From Leptospirales bacterium (GTDB taxonomy: Bacteria; Spirochaetota; Leptospiria; Leptospirales; Leptonemataceae): DNA of 64,000 bases. The stretch spans positions 45,894-109,893 of the forward strand of contig JAIBBM010000008.1 in assembly GCA_019694685.1 (NCBI GenBank). Reading direction: 5' to 3'. The notes beneath the pieces were generated by a model that did not search any database, was not told the origin of the DNA, and worked only from the letters and a program-made list of their open reading frames with translations. Of this stretch, positions 33,850-42,486 are shown piece after piece. Numbering within the stretch: position 1 is the stretch's first letter; the number at the start of each line of letters is the position of its first letter. The position numbers and the translations under genes were made by a program.

Positions 33850-35414
33850 CTGGCTGCCTCCGAAAGACTGTCAGGTAGTCCATACTTCCCGCGAATCCGT
33901 TTTTCCCCTTCCGGAATTCCCGGACGATCGATTGCAAGCAAACCTGATCTGCCGCGGAATTTGAAAACGAGATATTGATTCGCAGAAGATCTTACGATGG
34001 CTCTGAGATCTTCCATACGCCTGACTGCGACGCCGTTTACGGATTCCACAGGAGCCCACACAAATCGTTCCGCGCCCTCATTGATTGCGTCCGGAAATAG
34101 ATTCGTGAGGATCACATCGCGATCCGACTCGTCATTGAGCCTGTCTCGAACCCGGTTGAAATATCGGTAAGCCAGCTGCGAGTCGGCTCCTGCCTTAGTG
34201 TCGTGCATCAGTTCGTAATCGAGATTCTGGAAAACAAGGCCGGCACTGTAGAAGAAGGGCCTGCGATCCTGGGTGGAACGGATTCTGGCCGCCGTATCCG
34301 CGGAAGGTTGAACGGGAACCGCCACCACAATTTCGCGCCCACCCCGGTTGACGGTGAGATTCACAGTGCTTGCTAGCTTTCGGGAACCGAAAGCCTGAAT
34401 AGAAATAGCCGTGGCCCCTGTGCCAATTTTTCCGTCGTTAGAGACCGGTTGACCATCGAGGGCTGTTACATAGTCGCCCGGGATCAGAAGCGTTCCAGCT
34501 AACGACCTGGTTACACGAACGCCATGTAAAGATGAAGGCAAACTCAAATAGCGCCGGAGATCGGGGTGACTCAGTGGCTGGTATTCAAAAGGAAGTGAAG
34601 GAATCCCATTGTATTCTCCGTCATCAATGTCTTTCAAGAACCTCTGAATCATAGACAGAGGCATGACGTAGTTCGATTTTCCAGAATGAAACATTCCACT
34701 GAGATTCCCGGAAGAAAATACGGGGGCGCCACTGGCGGAAGGTTGAATGCTCCCCAGGGCACTGACTCCGGCCAGGGTGAAGCGTCCCACGTCCGAATCG
34801 TCCAGACGAGATTCATAGATGCGATCCACGCGAAGACGGACCATTTCCAGCCCACGATCCGAACATGCGCTCACCCCGAACTCCTGGTCAAGGGTGATGG
34901 CCGGGATGTCGGGAATGATCAATGGTGCTTTTTCGTCACCTTCTTCTGAGACAATCACCGCCATTCCTGTATCCCAGCCACTGAAGAGCAGCCTTCCCTG
35001 TGTCGCCGTATCCTGGTCCGGCTGGCGGACTGTGAGAGAAATGGCTCCTCGCACATTCTCTAGATCTGTTACAATCCTTTTTCCGATCTGAATTCCGGTG
35101 GCGCGAATCGTTTTCACGGAAGGACCGTTATACGGCATTGCGGCTGATGGTATTCTGCGTGTGACTTCTATGCAAACTGCGTGAGGAGGTTTCTCCGACG
35201 GTCTTTCCGGCCTATCTGCTTTATTCTCTGGCTTATCCGTTTTCGCAGGTTCCGCTTTTGCAGGTTCTGTCTTTGCAGGCTCGGTTTTAGCGGGTTCTGT
35301 TTTTGCGGTTTCCGTTTTCGCGGGCTCGCGCGGTTGCTTATCAGACTTCTCTGATTTTGTATCCGCGCTCAGAGCCTGTACAAAAAGGAATAGAATTACC
35401 AACCAGGTTTTCAT
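33846..35414 (-). CDS. Exported Do/Deg-like pseudoprotease with PDZ domains (copy 1)
   Basis: 522 residues: signal peptide (1-17), a low-complexity linker with six EPAKT-type repeats (30-59), a trypsin-like fold (about 80-250), a PDZ-like domain (about 280-375) and a terminal Deg9-type PDZ (LVFKFRGRSGLLAIDR then KYGLPDSLSE). The catalytic His position in TDLENV is Glu119; the Asp-like D148 and the Ser in SASGAPVF (Ser228) are still present, so this copy looks less decayed than its neighbour but should still be unable to cut. ATGA overlap with the upstream duplicated-domain gene. It lies downstream of gspN and may be cargo or accessory factor of the T2SS. Confidence 0.84.
   Translation of the reverse strand: MKTWLVILFLFVQALSADTKSEKSDKQPREPAKTETAKTEPAKTEPAKTEPAKAEPAKTDKPENKADRPERPSEKPPHAVCIEVTRRIPSAAMPYNGPSVKTIRATGIQIGKRIVTDLENVRGAISLTVRQPDQDTATQGRLLFSGWDTGMAVIVSEEGDEKAPLIIPDIPAITLDQEFGVSACSDRGLEMVRLRVDRIYESRLDDSDVGRFTLAGVSALGSIQPSASGAPVFSSGNLSGMFHSGKSNYVMPLSMIQRFLKDIDDGEYNGIPSLPFEYQPLSHPDLRRYLSLPSSLHGVRVTRSLAGTLLIPGDYVTALDGQPVSNDGKIGTGATAISIQAFGSRKLASTVNLTVNRGGREIVVAVPVQPSADTAARIRSTQDRRPFFYSAGLVFQNLDYELMHDTKAGADSQLAYRYFNRVRDRLNDESDRDVILTNLFPDAINEGAERFVWAPVESVNGVAVRRMEDLRAIVRSSANQYLVFKFRGRSGLLAIDRPGIPEGEKRIRGKYGLPDSLSEAAR
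35238..35327 (-). repeat. Six 15-bp tandem repeats coding EPAKT-like units
   Basis: Residues 30-59 of the Deg-like protein are six five-residue units, EPAKT, ETAKT, EPAKT, EPAKT, EPAKA, EPAKT. The DNA units differ at third positions, so the repeat is old or under selection for the peptide. Such Pro/Lys/Glu linkers span the periplasm; unit number may vary between strains. Confidence 0.85.
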
Positions 35415-36544
35415 TTGCCTTCTGCTCTCCTGACGTTGCGAACTCCGTCCCAGTCCAGATGCAATCGTCCATCTACCAGCATGATTCCAGAAAGCCTCAT
35501 CTCGGCGAAAAGTGCCGTTCCATAGTCGCTGCGAAGCGCGGATTCATCGTTCATTTCCTGTTCGCTGACTCGCACGACCGCGGTGCGTCCAGGCATACAC
35601 GTGGGTGCAAGTTCGATCCTCGTCGTCGATTCGCCATCGAGAAGAGTGGATGCCTGGATCTTAAGAGGACAGTCTTTGTGAAATGGAAACCAGGCTGAAC
35701 GCGGGAACACTTCACGCGCGGCTGCGAGATCGGATTCAGTATAGGATTGAGATATGATTCCGGGCAACTTTCTTGAGACCCATTCGGGTTGAAGCAGATC
35801 CTGCTCCGTCATATGAGATTCGTCGCGCAGAGCTTCGATGAAGCGATTTTCGTATTGAAAAGATTTTTCGCGGAATATAAACTCCAGACCGTCCGAGCCC
35901 ACCCCGGTTTCGAGAAGCTGAAGATTGGCTGTGATGGTGCGGCCTTCCGAAAGAAATTCGAAAGCGTTTCTGATAGCGTCTGTTCTTCCGCGCGCAAAGC
36001 GAATCTTGTTCTGCACATCATCGGGCAGACATGTAATTCTAAATTCGATCGCACTGGATGAAAAAAGCTTCTTGAGAGGACAAGTAGAACCAAAACGATA
36101 AAGACCCCTGGGAAACAGAAGACGCAACTCTTCTCGGATTTCCTGTTCTCGATGGAGTGCAATTTCTGGCTCCATTTTGCTGCGTTCTGCTGCCAGACGA
36201 ATGCTGTCTGTCATCAAGCGAGAATATTCCTGATATGGGAAGTCACGAGGTGTTTGTGCCTGCTCAAAGCGAATTGTGTTTCCGGGAGACGGTAGATCCG
36301 GGCGATCGCCTTTCATAGGTACAGGTTCTGCCGGTTTACCATCTCGTATGGACGTCTGATCATTGGGCTTGCCAGGACCAGTTTGAGGTTGCAGCTTCTG
36401 ATCCCGTGGTTGAACGTTAGGCGGCGTTGTCTGAGGGCGTGTCTGCTTTTTCAGATCGGCGGGTCCCGGAATGAAAGGCATGTCTTCTCTGGCGGAAAGG
36501 GAGGACAGTGCAAGAAGCAGGATGATTGCGTAGAGAGTCTTCAT
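35411..36544 (-). CDS. Exported protein with duplicated two-cysteine domain, T2SS-linked
   Basis: 377 residues: signal peptide (1-18, LLLALSSLSA), a Pro/Gln/Lys-rich linker (25-95), then two copies of one motif: FPRG...F..TCPLK...I.FRITCLP (about 143-175, Cys155 and Cys172) and FPRS...F..DCPLK...TRIELAPTCMP (about 279-318, Cys292 and Cys316). Each pair may form a disulphide. Family not recognised. The ATG at 36544 overlaps the gspN stop as ATGA, and its own stop overlaps the Deg-like gene the same way, so it is tied to the secretion locus. The much longer open frame upstream lies inside gspN and is not coding. Confidence 0.82.
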   Translation of the reverse strand: MKTLYAIILLLALSSLSAREDMPFIPGPADLKKQTRPQTTPPNVQPRDQKLQPQTGPGKPNDQTSIRDGKPAEPVPMKGDRPDLPSPGNTIRFEQAQTPRDFPYQEYSRLMTDSIRLAAERSKMEPEIALHREQEIREELRLLFPRGLYRFGSTCPLKKLFSSSAIEFRITCLPDDVQNKIRFARGRTDAIRNAFEFLSEGRTITANLQLLETGVGSDGLEFIFREKSFQYENRFIEALRDESHMTEQDLLQPEWVSRKLPGIISQSYTESDLAAAREVFPRSAWFPFHKDCPLKIQASTLLDGESTTRIELAPTCMPGRTAVVRVSEQEMNDESALRSDYGTALFAEMRLSGIMLVDGRLHLDWDGVRNVRRAEGK

Positions 36545-37440
36545 AGTTTGTTGAATTGCGGTCTTCCGACCGTTCCGCGGACCTGGAAGCACAGTTCCCC
36601 ACCGGCCGCGCCTCCAGCAAACACATACATCCCGAATACGTCCGGTTCTTTTTGTTCCAGCTCCCGATCCGGTTTCAGACAAATCTGGCCGTCCAGGTTC
36701 ATACCGTCTAGAGATGGCCCCTGATAGGAGCCTTTCGTGTTGATTTTCACAATAAACAAATTGCTTGCGATCAGGCCGTTTTGAAGCACCAGTCCTCCGT
36801 CCCTGAATGAGAGTGGCAGCTCCAGAGAGCTCACTTTGATTTTGTCCGGGCGAATGGGAACAAGGTTCGCGGCTGCCGGTGGGAATCGCACGAAGTTGAC
36901 GTCGCGTAATCCAATCTTCAGATCCCCGCGCATCCCGGTCAGCCCCTCCGAGTAGCCGGAGAGATTGGTGGTGATATCTCCGCTGGCCCATCCAAGTGCA
37001 AGACCTGTTGTGGAAACATCTGATTTGCCTAACTGGACTTTCCCTTCCGCGGAACCGCGCATTAGATCAAATGCATGAAGGCTGGAGTCGAGGCTATCCA
37101 CGAGTATGGCCGTTCCATCTGGAAGAATGACGCTTAACGTCTGAAACGTTTGGCCAAACAATCCGGGATCTGCGGATGAGAAATCAATTCGTACGGATGC
37201 TGCCGTGCGCGCGAGAATGGCCCGAAGAAACAAATCTTTGGGGAAAAGGAGTAATGTGAAAAAGAAAAAGGAAACTGTCAGGCCGATTCCAATGTAAATC
37301 TTCTGGCGAAGGGTAAGTCTATGCTCCTCTTCGTCGAAGTCAGGTTCTCCAGCGGCTTCTTCAGGCTGAATCTCCGCCGCAACCTGCTCTTCTTCTTCCT
37401 CTGTATCGAGCGAATTCTCTTCTTCTGTGTCCGCGATCAT
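36541..37440 (-). CDS. gspN: Type II secretion system protein GspN
   Basis: 299 residues: an acidic, Glu-rich cytoplasmic tail (1-45), one membrane helix (about 48-66, IGIGLTVSFFFFTLLLFP), and a periplasmic domain rich in beta strands (ASVRIDFSSADPGLFGQTFQTLSVILPDGT, then repeated strands to the end). This matches the GspN subgroup found in spirochaetes and deltaproteobacteria rather than the enterobacterial one. GspN is a non-universal inner-membrane component. Coupled to gspM and to the following exported gene by ATGA overlaps. Confidence 0.85.
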   Translation of the reverse strand: MIADTEEENSLDTEEEEEQVAAEIQPEEAAGEPDFDEEEHRLTLRQKIYIGIGLTVSFFFFTLLLFPKDLFLRAILARTAASVRIDFSSADPGLFGQTFQTLSVILPDGTAILVDSLDSSLHAFDLMRGSAEGKVQLGKSDVSTTGLALGWASGDITTNLSGYSEGLTGMRGDLKIGLRDVNFVRFPPAAANLVPIRPDKIKVSSLELPLSFRDGGLVLQNGLIASNLFIVKINTKGSYQGPSLDGMNLDGQICLKPDRELEQKEPDVFGMYVFAGGAAGGELCFQVRGTVGRPQFNKL

Positions 37441-37937
37441 TTCTTTGGCCTCGTTATCACGAGAGTGATGCGCATATCATAGATTTCTCTTTGCGCCAGT
37501 GGCTTTCTAAACTCAAATACGCCTACCCTTGCCGGAATCTGCTTTCCGTATTCAACTGCATGAAGAAAATTGATGGCGTCTTTCAAGGAAACACCGGCGA
37601 ACGTCATCTCTACAATGATCTGTTCTTCTGTTCTTGTAGGATTTTCCTTGCGGCTTCGGATATTCTGCGGAGTAAATTTCATGCTCTCGAGCAATTGAGT
37701 TGTCTTTGCGAGGAATTCGTTTTCATCCGGGAGAGGTCCGCCCGCAGGCATGCCCTTGATATCCGCTACAAGGCGACTCATTCTGGTCACGTCATCGCGA
37801 GCTTCGCCCACTGACTGCCGGATCGTATCTCTCTGTTCCTTTACTTTCAATCCAATGAAGCCCAACAACAGGAGAAGAAGGGTTCCACCGAATGCAACAA
37901 TGAGGAGTCTTTCGCGAGGATTGAGTTTTTCAAGCAT
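37437..37937 (-). CDS. gspM: Type II secretion system protein GspM-like
   Basis: About 166 residues: short N-terminus LEKLNPRERLL, one membrane helix (LLIVAFGGTLLLLLLGFIGLKV), a coiled region, and a periplasmic ferredoxin-like domain (EEQIIVEMTFAGVSLKDAINFLHAVE), the layout of GspM/PilO. It should pair with GspL in the inner-membrane platform. The ATG at 37937 shares its A with the gspL stop (TGATG); a GTG three codons upstream is possible. Name rests on layout and position. Confidence 0.85.
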   Translation of the reverse strand: MLEKLNPRERLLIVAFGGTLLLLLLGFIGLKVKEQRDTIRQSVGEARDDVTRMSRLVADIKGMPAGGPLPDENEFLAKTTQLLESMKFTPQNIRSRKENPTRTEEQIIVEMTFAGVSLKDAINFLHAVEYGKQIPARVGVFEFRKPLAQREIYDMRITLVITRPKK

Positions 37938-39586
37938 CAGCGACACCCTCCACTCGAACCACCGGCCTGCTCCTTGACTTGAAGCCTGACTGCGATCCTG
38001 ACTTTCTGGTTGGGCATGAGATTGCCTGGTTGTACATCGATTCGGGTGAATGAATTGCTTGCGGCCAGCGCATCCTTTACTTTTGAAACGTCCCCGAAGT
38101 TGCCTACTTCCGCTTCAAAATCCACTTTGCCTTCCTGGAAACGAAAACTCTTCAAAGAAAAGGGAGCTTCCGTGGGGCCAGGTGTGCGATTCGTAAGTTC
38201 TCGCAATACATCGAGCACGCGAGCGCTTCCGGTCTGGTTTTTTCTATACTGAAGACGTTCTTTGCAGAGTTTCTCTGCTGCCTCCAGATAATCGCCGGCG
38301 CTCTTAACGTCAGGCGGCAAATCGCGCGCAATCAGTTCAAGCTGATCTCTGTACTGACGAATCTGCCTGCGATCCAGAACAATACCTGAAAGAAAAGAAG
38401 CAAGCAGTACGATGAGCCCAATCGATGCGAAAAGGATGGGTGTGGACATTGCTTTGAGCGTGAAGTCTCTTCTTCTAAGCAATGTCCCAAAAGGAGTCGC
38501 GAGGAAATCAAATCGACTGGCCTGCTTTTCCTTGTGATGCTCCAGCGTTCCAATCGCAGTCATGAACCTGGAAATTTCCTTCTGCGAAGGCGAAAGCTGA
38601 ACCGGATAATTTCGAACAGGCGAATCCAGCCTGGTGGATAGGAACTCGGCAGTCCCTCGCATCAAAGATCCACCGCCCGATAAATACCAGACTACCGGAT
38701 CTTCCTGGGCCGGCAGGGAAAGGACGGATCGCTCCACCTCTTGCACCAGATCGTCCAGGACTTCGCGGATTTTTTTGTGAAGCTTCGTCAGCGTCTTTTT
38801 ATCTATCCTGTGTCTTCTGTAATAGGACTCGCTTCTTTCTGTTTTTTCTGTGTCTTCTGCCAGATCAATATCCAGTTCAATCTTTTTGTCTTCCGCAGTG
38901 GAAATATCCAGACCCAGTGTTTCAGCGACCACATCCGTTATGTGAACTCCACCCACCGCAATTCTGCGTGTGAAGACAAGAGTCCCATTCTTTACAAAGT
39001 TTACGATTGTATAGCTGCCGCCTATGTCGATCTGCCCCACCATTTTGTCCTGCGACACTTCCGCCGGGATAAGGGTGGAAGCACCGGCCAGGCCCACGCA
39101 GTCTACAGAGAGCATTTGCACCGAGGCTGTCCCGCGAAGGATAGGCAGAACCGTGCGTTGCAAGTCCTTGTGTTGCGCAGTGAAAGTAATAACGTTTGAA
39201 CTTTCTTCGCCTATCGCCCACGGTTGCCCGATCACTTCGGCGTTTTCGAGCGAAACGGGGAGAAGAGGTTCTACCTCAAAAGGCATGACTTCATCTATTT
39301 GTTTGGCTGTTACCACTGGAACGCGAATGTCGCGCACATAGACGCGGTCCATGGGCAAGTTCAACAGGAAAGATTCTTCTTCTGGAAAAAAAGACTGAAC
39401 GAAACGAACGAGGTTGTATTCGTACTCTTCTGCCTGATTGTCTCCGTCCGTTCTCAAGGACACAATGGGCAGAGTCTCAAGGCGCAGAATTCTCCGTCCC
39501 CCGAGAGGGCTCGATTCGACCAGGGCACCCTTGATATGGGTGCTCCCATAGTCCACGACGAGTTCTTTTCGCGCCAGAATCGACAT
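37937..39586 (-). CDS. gspL: Type II secretion system protein GspL (PilM-like plus PilN-like)
   Basis: 549 residues. The N-terminal part is an actin-like PilM/GspL cytoplasmic domain (ELVVDYGSTHIKGALVE, GQIDIGGSYTIVNF, YLSGGGSLMRG), about 1-370. A membrane helix follows at about 385-410 (ILFASIGLIVLLASFLSGIVL), then a periplasmic ferredoxin-like PilN-type domain. It recruits the GspE ATPase to the inner membrane. A charged insert near residue 245-275 (DIDLAEDTEKTERSESYYRRH) is unusual. Starts 1 base after the gspK stop. Confidence 0.92.
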   Translation of the reverse strand: MSILARKELVVDYGSTHIKGALVESSPLGGRRILRLETLPIVSLRTDGDNQAEEYEYNLVRFVQSFFPEEESFLLNLPMDRVYVRDIRVPVVTAKQIDEVMPFEVEPLLPVSLENAEVIGQPWAIGEESSNVITFTAQHKDLQRTVLPILRGTASVQMLSVDCVGLAGASTLIPAEVSQDKMVGQIDIGGSYTIVNFVKNGTLVFTRRIAVGGVHITDVVAETLGLDISTAEDKKIELDIDLAEDTEKTERSESYYRRHRIDKKTLTKLHKKIREVLDDLVQEVERSVLSLPAQEDPVVWYLSGGGSLMRGTAEFLSTRLDSPVRNYPVQLSPSQKEISRFMTAIGTLEHHKEKQASRFDFLATPFGTLLRRRDFTLKAMSTPILFASIGLIVLLASFLSGIVLDRRQIRQYRDQLELIARDLPPDVKSAGDYLEAAEKLCKERLQYRKNQTGSARVLDVLRELTNRTPGPTEAPFSLKSFRFQEGKVDFEAEVGNFGDVSKVKDALAASNSFTRIDVQPGNLMPNQKVRIAVRLQVKEQAGGSSGGCR

Positions 39587-40726
39587 TCAGTCTTCCGAGT
39601 AGTAGATCACCTTGTTGTTGTTCTTATCGTAGAGAGCGGTCACACGGCGTATGACTGCCCCTTTCGCATTATCGGAACTCGATGAGCCGGAAGTGATTGT
39701 CCCGACCCCAACAATTCGGTAGATTTCACCTTCGGTTTTCAGCAATCCTGCCAGTTTTCCAGCGTTTCCGGCCAATTCATCAAATAGAGTGATGTCTGCG
39801 GGAGTCTTTCTCTGGAATTCGGGCAGGTTTCGCAAATCGCCCAGTTCCTTGATGTATCCGCCTTTCTGTCGTCTGTACTTGAAGAGAGCAAGGACCGCTT
39901 CCCGGCTCATCGATTCAGAAAGAGCCATCAGAGTGTGATACCTCGCGGCATTCACATTGATTTTATCTTCCATACGATCGCCCAGGGGGACATAAGCAGT
40001 GAGGTCATTGGCCGCGACCCAGTCATCCATTGTGATGAGGTTCTTTTCGTCTTCTGTCTGGAAGGAGAGTTCCTTTTGCGTCTTCTCCCAGTTAGCCGGT
40101 GCGCGGGATGCGAAGATCATGTCAGAAGTGAACCCTTTGATGAGAGTGATTTCTCCCAGAGAGAACATTCTAAAGTTTTTACACTTTCGCGGCGGCTTTA
40201 GAGAAGCGTAGTACGAATTTTCGCCGCCATTTCCCGTAGGAGAGTCGTCTTCGTCTATCCAGTCGATGAGTGAATCCACGTTCTCCTGCGAGATATCGTA
40301 CTGAGGAAAAAATCTTTTGAATACCGCGCGGTACTGTTCGTTTGGCTTGTCGTCAAAGCTGTGCACAAGGTTGTTTAGATTGAGCCTTCCGTCTTCAGGC
40401 AGGAGCCTGTAGGAAACAAAACAACCCGGCTTGCAGTCTGCCGAGACAGAAATATCCGGTGGCTTAAGAGCCAGTCCTGATGTATATAGATATTCCTCTG
40501 GAGCCGCGCGCAAAGCGGCGAGGCCGGCCTGGAATCCAGCCAGAGCAAGCTGCCTTGCGCGAAAGCCATCTGCTGCCACCTTCACAGATGCGAATTGAAT
40601 TTGAGCGTCCGAGAAAAATTTCGCAGCGATTGTGTTTGCAGCCGCGCCCAGGGCAAACGTAAATAGAATCGCCATTGCACCTCTGCGACTCTTGATTCCA
40701 GGGATTTTAAGCAGCCAATTGATCAT
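39587..40726 (-). CDS. gspK: Type II secretion minor pseudopilin GspK
   Basis: 379 residues, the large tip pseudopilin. The prepilin-type leader SRRG|AMAILFTFALGAA is cleaved after Gly; it lacks Glu5, as GspK proteins do. The body has the Gsp K helix-hairpin-helix segments, DGRLNLNNLV, NVDSLIDWIDEDDSPTGNGGENSYY and INVNAARYHTLMAL...YRRQKGGYIKELGDL. Two Cys (DCKPGC) near residue 97 probably form a disulphide. It caps the GspI-J-K tip complex. Confidence 0.93.
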   Translation of the reverse strand: MINWLLKIPGIKSRRGAMAILFTFALGAAANTIAAKFFSDAQIQFASVKVAADGFRARQLALAGFQAGLAALRAAPEEYLYTSGLALKPPDISVSADCKPGCFVSYRLLPEDGRLNLNNLVHSFDDKPNEQYRAVFKRFFPQYDISQENVDSLIDWIDEDDSPTGNGGENSYYASLKPPRKCKNFRMFSLGEITLIKGFTSDMIFASRAPANWEKTQKELSFQTEDEKNLITMDDWVAANDLTAYVPLGDRMEDKINVNAARYHTLMALSESMSREAVLALFKYRRQKGGYIKELGDLRNLPEFQRKTPADITLFDELAGNAGKLAGLLKTEGEIYRIVGVGTITSGSSSSDNAKGAVIRRVTALYDKNNNKVIYYSED

Positions 40727-40727
40727 A

Positions 40728-41360
40728 TTAGTTTAGATATAAACCCGGGCTGGCCAGAGTTTCGAGAGTTCTTGCTTTTCCACCAATGCGAACTGTGAGC
40801 TGGATTTGAATCAACCTCGGAATGCGCCGGGATTGCTTTGTATTCCACTTATCCATCCACTCTCTTCCGTTCAATGAATACTTAAAGTGCAGTCCCGTTA
40901 CATTCTCAAGCAGTGGATAGTGCAGACCGCCTTCTCCTGGTTTCTTGTCTACAGGCTCTTCTTCTCTTTTCATGAGGATGTATCTCTTTTCCCCTTGATC
41001 CGGCTGTACTGGCATTTCCTTGAGATAGAAGGAAACCTCTCTTACAATCGAACCACCCGTGCCGGAAACCGGATGAACCGCAGAGAACGTGATGCGATCC
41101 GATCTGGTATCCGGATCCGGTCTGGCAGCAAAAACAACTCTCTCTGCGTCTGGATGATAGTAAGTCTGGCTAATAGAAGCGCGCAGAATCTCCAGAGCAA
41201 GCATGGCATCCGCGAGCTCGCGGCTCCGCGGAGAAGCGGTGCTTGCAATGCGCGAAACGCTGAAGAATGTGCTGAACATCACTGTAAACAGAGTGGCCAG
41301 AAGCATGATCACAATGGAAAGCTCTATGAGGGTAAAACCATGCCTGGAGGTGCGCTTCAT
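40728..41360 (-). CDS. gspJ: Type II secretion minor pseudopilin GspJ
   Basis: 210 residues with the prepilin leader MKRTSRHG|FTLIELSIVIMLLA, cleavage after Gly8 and Glu5 of the mature protein present. The C-terminal domain (EVSFYLKEMPVQPD, LENVTGLHFKYSLNGREWMDKW, RIPRLIQIQLTVRIGGK) has the two-sheet pattern of GspJ. Coupled to gspI through an ATGA overlap and followed by gspK after one base. A helper in initiating the pseudopilus. Confidence 0.92.
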   Translation of the reverse strand: MKRTSRHGFTLIELSIVIMLLATLFTVMFSTFFSVSRIASTASPRSRELADAMLALEILRASISQTYYHPDAERVVFAARPDPDTRSDRITFSAVHPVSGTGGSIVREVSFYLKEMPVQPDQGEKRYILMKREEEPVDKKPGEGGLHYPLLENVTGLHFKYSLNGREWMDKWNTKQSRRIPRLIQIQLTVRIGGKARTLETLASPGLYLN

Positions 41361-41878
41361 ACTTTCTTGGGTGCTCCCTTAAAAGTCTCTACGCGATACT
41401 CACCGAACGTGCCCTGCCCCTTTGGATACTTGATTTTTATTATGATTCGCACGATGTCCACCAGGCCGCCAGTTTCCGATCCGGTGACCTGCTTTACAGT
41501 TCCTGAAACATTGTTCTGAGTGGAGGCAGGGAGCTGGTCTGTGACGCTGGTTCCCTTGAGTTCTCCTGCAGCCGCCACCTTCGCAAGGTCGATTCTCTCT
41601 TCTTTTATAGTAATTTCGTAGCCATAGCCTGCGTACAGTCCGCCCTCCTGCCCGAAGTTTCCTTCCATTGGCTTGTCTCCCGTTGGAGTGAGTGCGGGGT
41701 TGCTCATCAGCTGCGATAGTTTGGTCTGCGCAAGAGACACTGCAACCGCGAGGCGATCTGATTCCGTTTGCATGCGAAGAGCAGAACCCACGGTCATCAT
41801 CACGATCATCATCATGCTTGCTGCAACCGCGATGGCCAGCCCCATCTCCACCAGGGTCATCCCTCGCCTGGATCTCAT
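41357..41878 (-). CDS. gspI: Type II secretion minor pseudopilin GspI
   Basis: 173 residues. Leader MRSRRG|MTLVEMGLAIAVAASMMM with Glu5 present, a hydrophobic helix unusually rich in Met, then a short globular domain (LAVAVSLAQTKLSQLMSNP, the A..LA..KL..L signature of GspI, and IIIKIKYPKGQGTFGEYRVETF). Its position before gspJ and the AQTKLSQL motif support GspI over GspH. Overlaps neighbours by ATGA on both sides. Confidence 0.88.
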   Translation of the reverse strand: MRSRRGMTLVEMGLAIAVAASMMMIVMMTVGSALRMQTESDRLAVAVSLAQTKLSQLMSNPALTPTGDKPMEGNFGQEGGLYAGYGYEITIKEERIDLAKVAAAGELKGTSVTDQLPASTQNNVSGTVKQVTGSETGGLVDIVRIIIKIKYPKGQGTFGEYRVETFKGAPKKV

Positions 41879-42486
41879 TGCCAGTCCTCTAGATTCTCTT
41901 TGTATGTAGAGTCTTCGCGCGCTGGTTCTTTTTCTCCTTTCGCGGCTTCCGCCTTACCATATCTCGAAAAAAGAACGGTGTATTTGATGTCAGCGCCTGG
42001 CCCCGGGCCAAGAAAAATCATGAGTTCATCAGAGGATCCATCCGGATACATTTTCACTACAAGCTTTCCGCGATCCTGTCTGTTCGAAGATCCCACCTGC
42101 ACTGCGACGAGAGAGTTGGCAGCGGAAAGACTTCTCTCTTTGATCACTTCTTTTTCTTTGATTTCGTCCTGCTCTCGAACCTTGCGATAGGAGTGATATT
42201 TTTCTTCGTCCAGATCAAATGCTACGTAAATGATATCATTCGAACGAATGGCGGTGGAGCGAGAGAAGAGAAGAGCGTCACGCAACATGGTGGCTTCATC
42301 CTGCGTGGATTTGAAAACGGAAAATTGTCGATACAGCGATACCAGGACCGTCAGGATGATTCCCATGACGGCCATGACAACGCCCAGCTCAATCAGGGTA
42401 AGCCCCCGACGGAGCGAGAGGTTACTTCTTTTTGCCGCTAAGCCATTGCGGATACGAGTCTTCCCGCGTAAGCATGAAGTCTGCAT
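41875..42486 (-). CDS. gspH: Type II secretion minor pseudopilin GspH
   Basis: About 203 residues. The prepilin motif SLRRG|LTLIELGVVMAVMGIILTVL is followed by a GspH/FimT-like body (LRDALLFSRSTAIRSNDIIYVAFDLDEEKYHSY). No ATG, GTG or TTG exists between the gspG stop and this motif, so the nearest usable start is the ATG at 42486 inside gspG, with AGGG just upstream; this gives a leader of 28 residues and a 65-base overlap. The longer frame further upstream is less likely. Confidence 0.85.
   Translation of the reverse strand: MQTSCLRGKTRIRNGLAAKRSNLSLRRGLTLIELGVVMAVMGIILTVLVSLYRQFSVFKSTQDEATMLRDALLFSRSTAIRSNDIIYVAFDLDEEKYHSYRKVREQDEIKEKEVIKERSLSAANSLVAVQVGSSNRQDRGKLVVKMYPDGSSDELMIFLGPGPGADIKYTVLFSRYGKAEAAKGEKEPAREDSTYKENLEDWQ

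Noticed and set aside
36545..36991. N-terminal extension of the duplicated-domain exported protein
   Set aside because: It overlaps gspN in another frame, is Arg/Gly-rich and precedes a perfect signal peptide that fixes the start at 36544.
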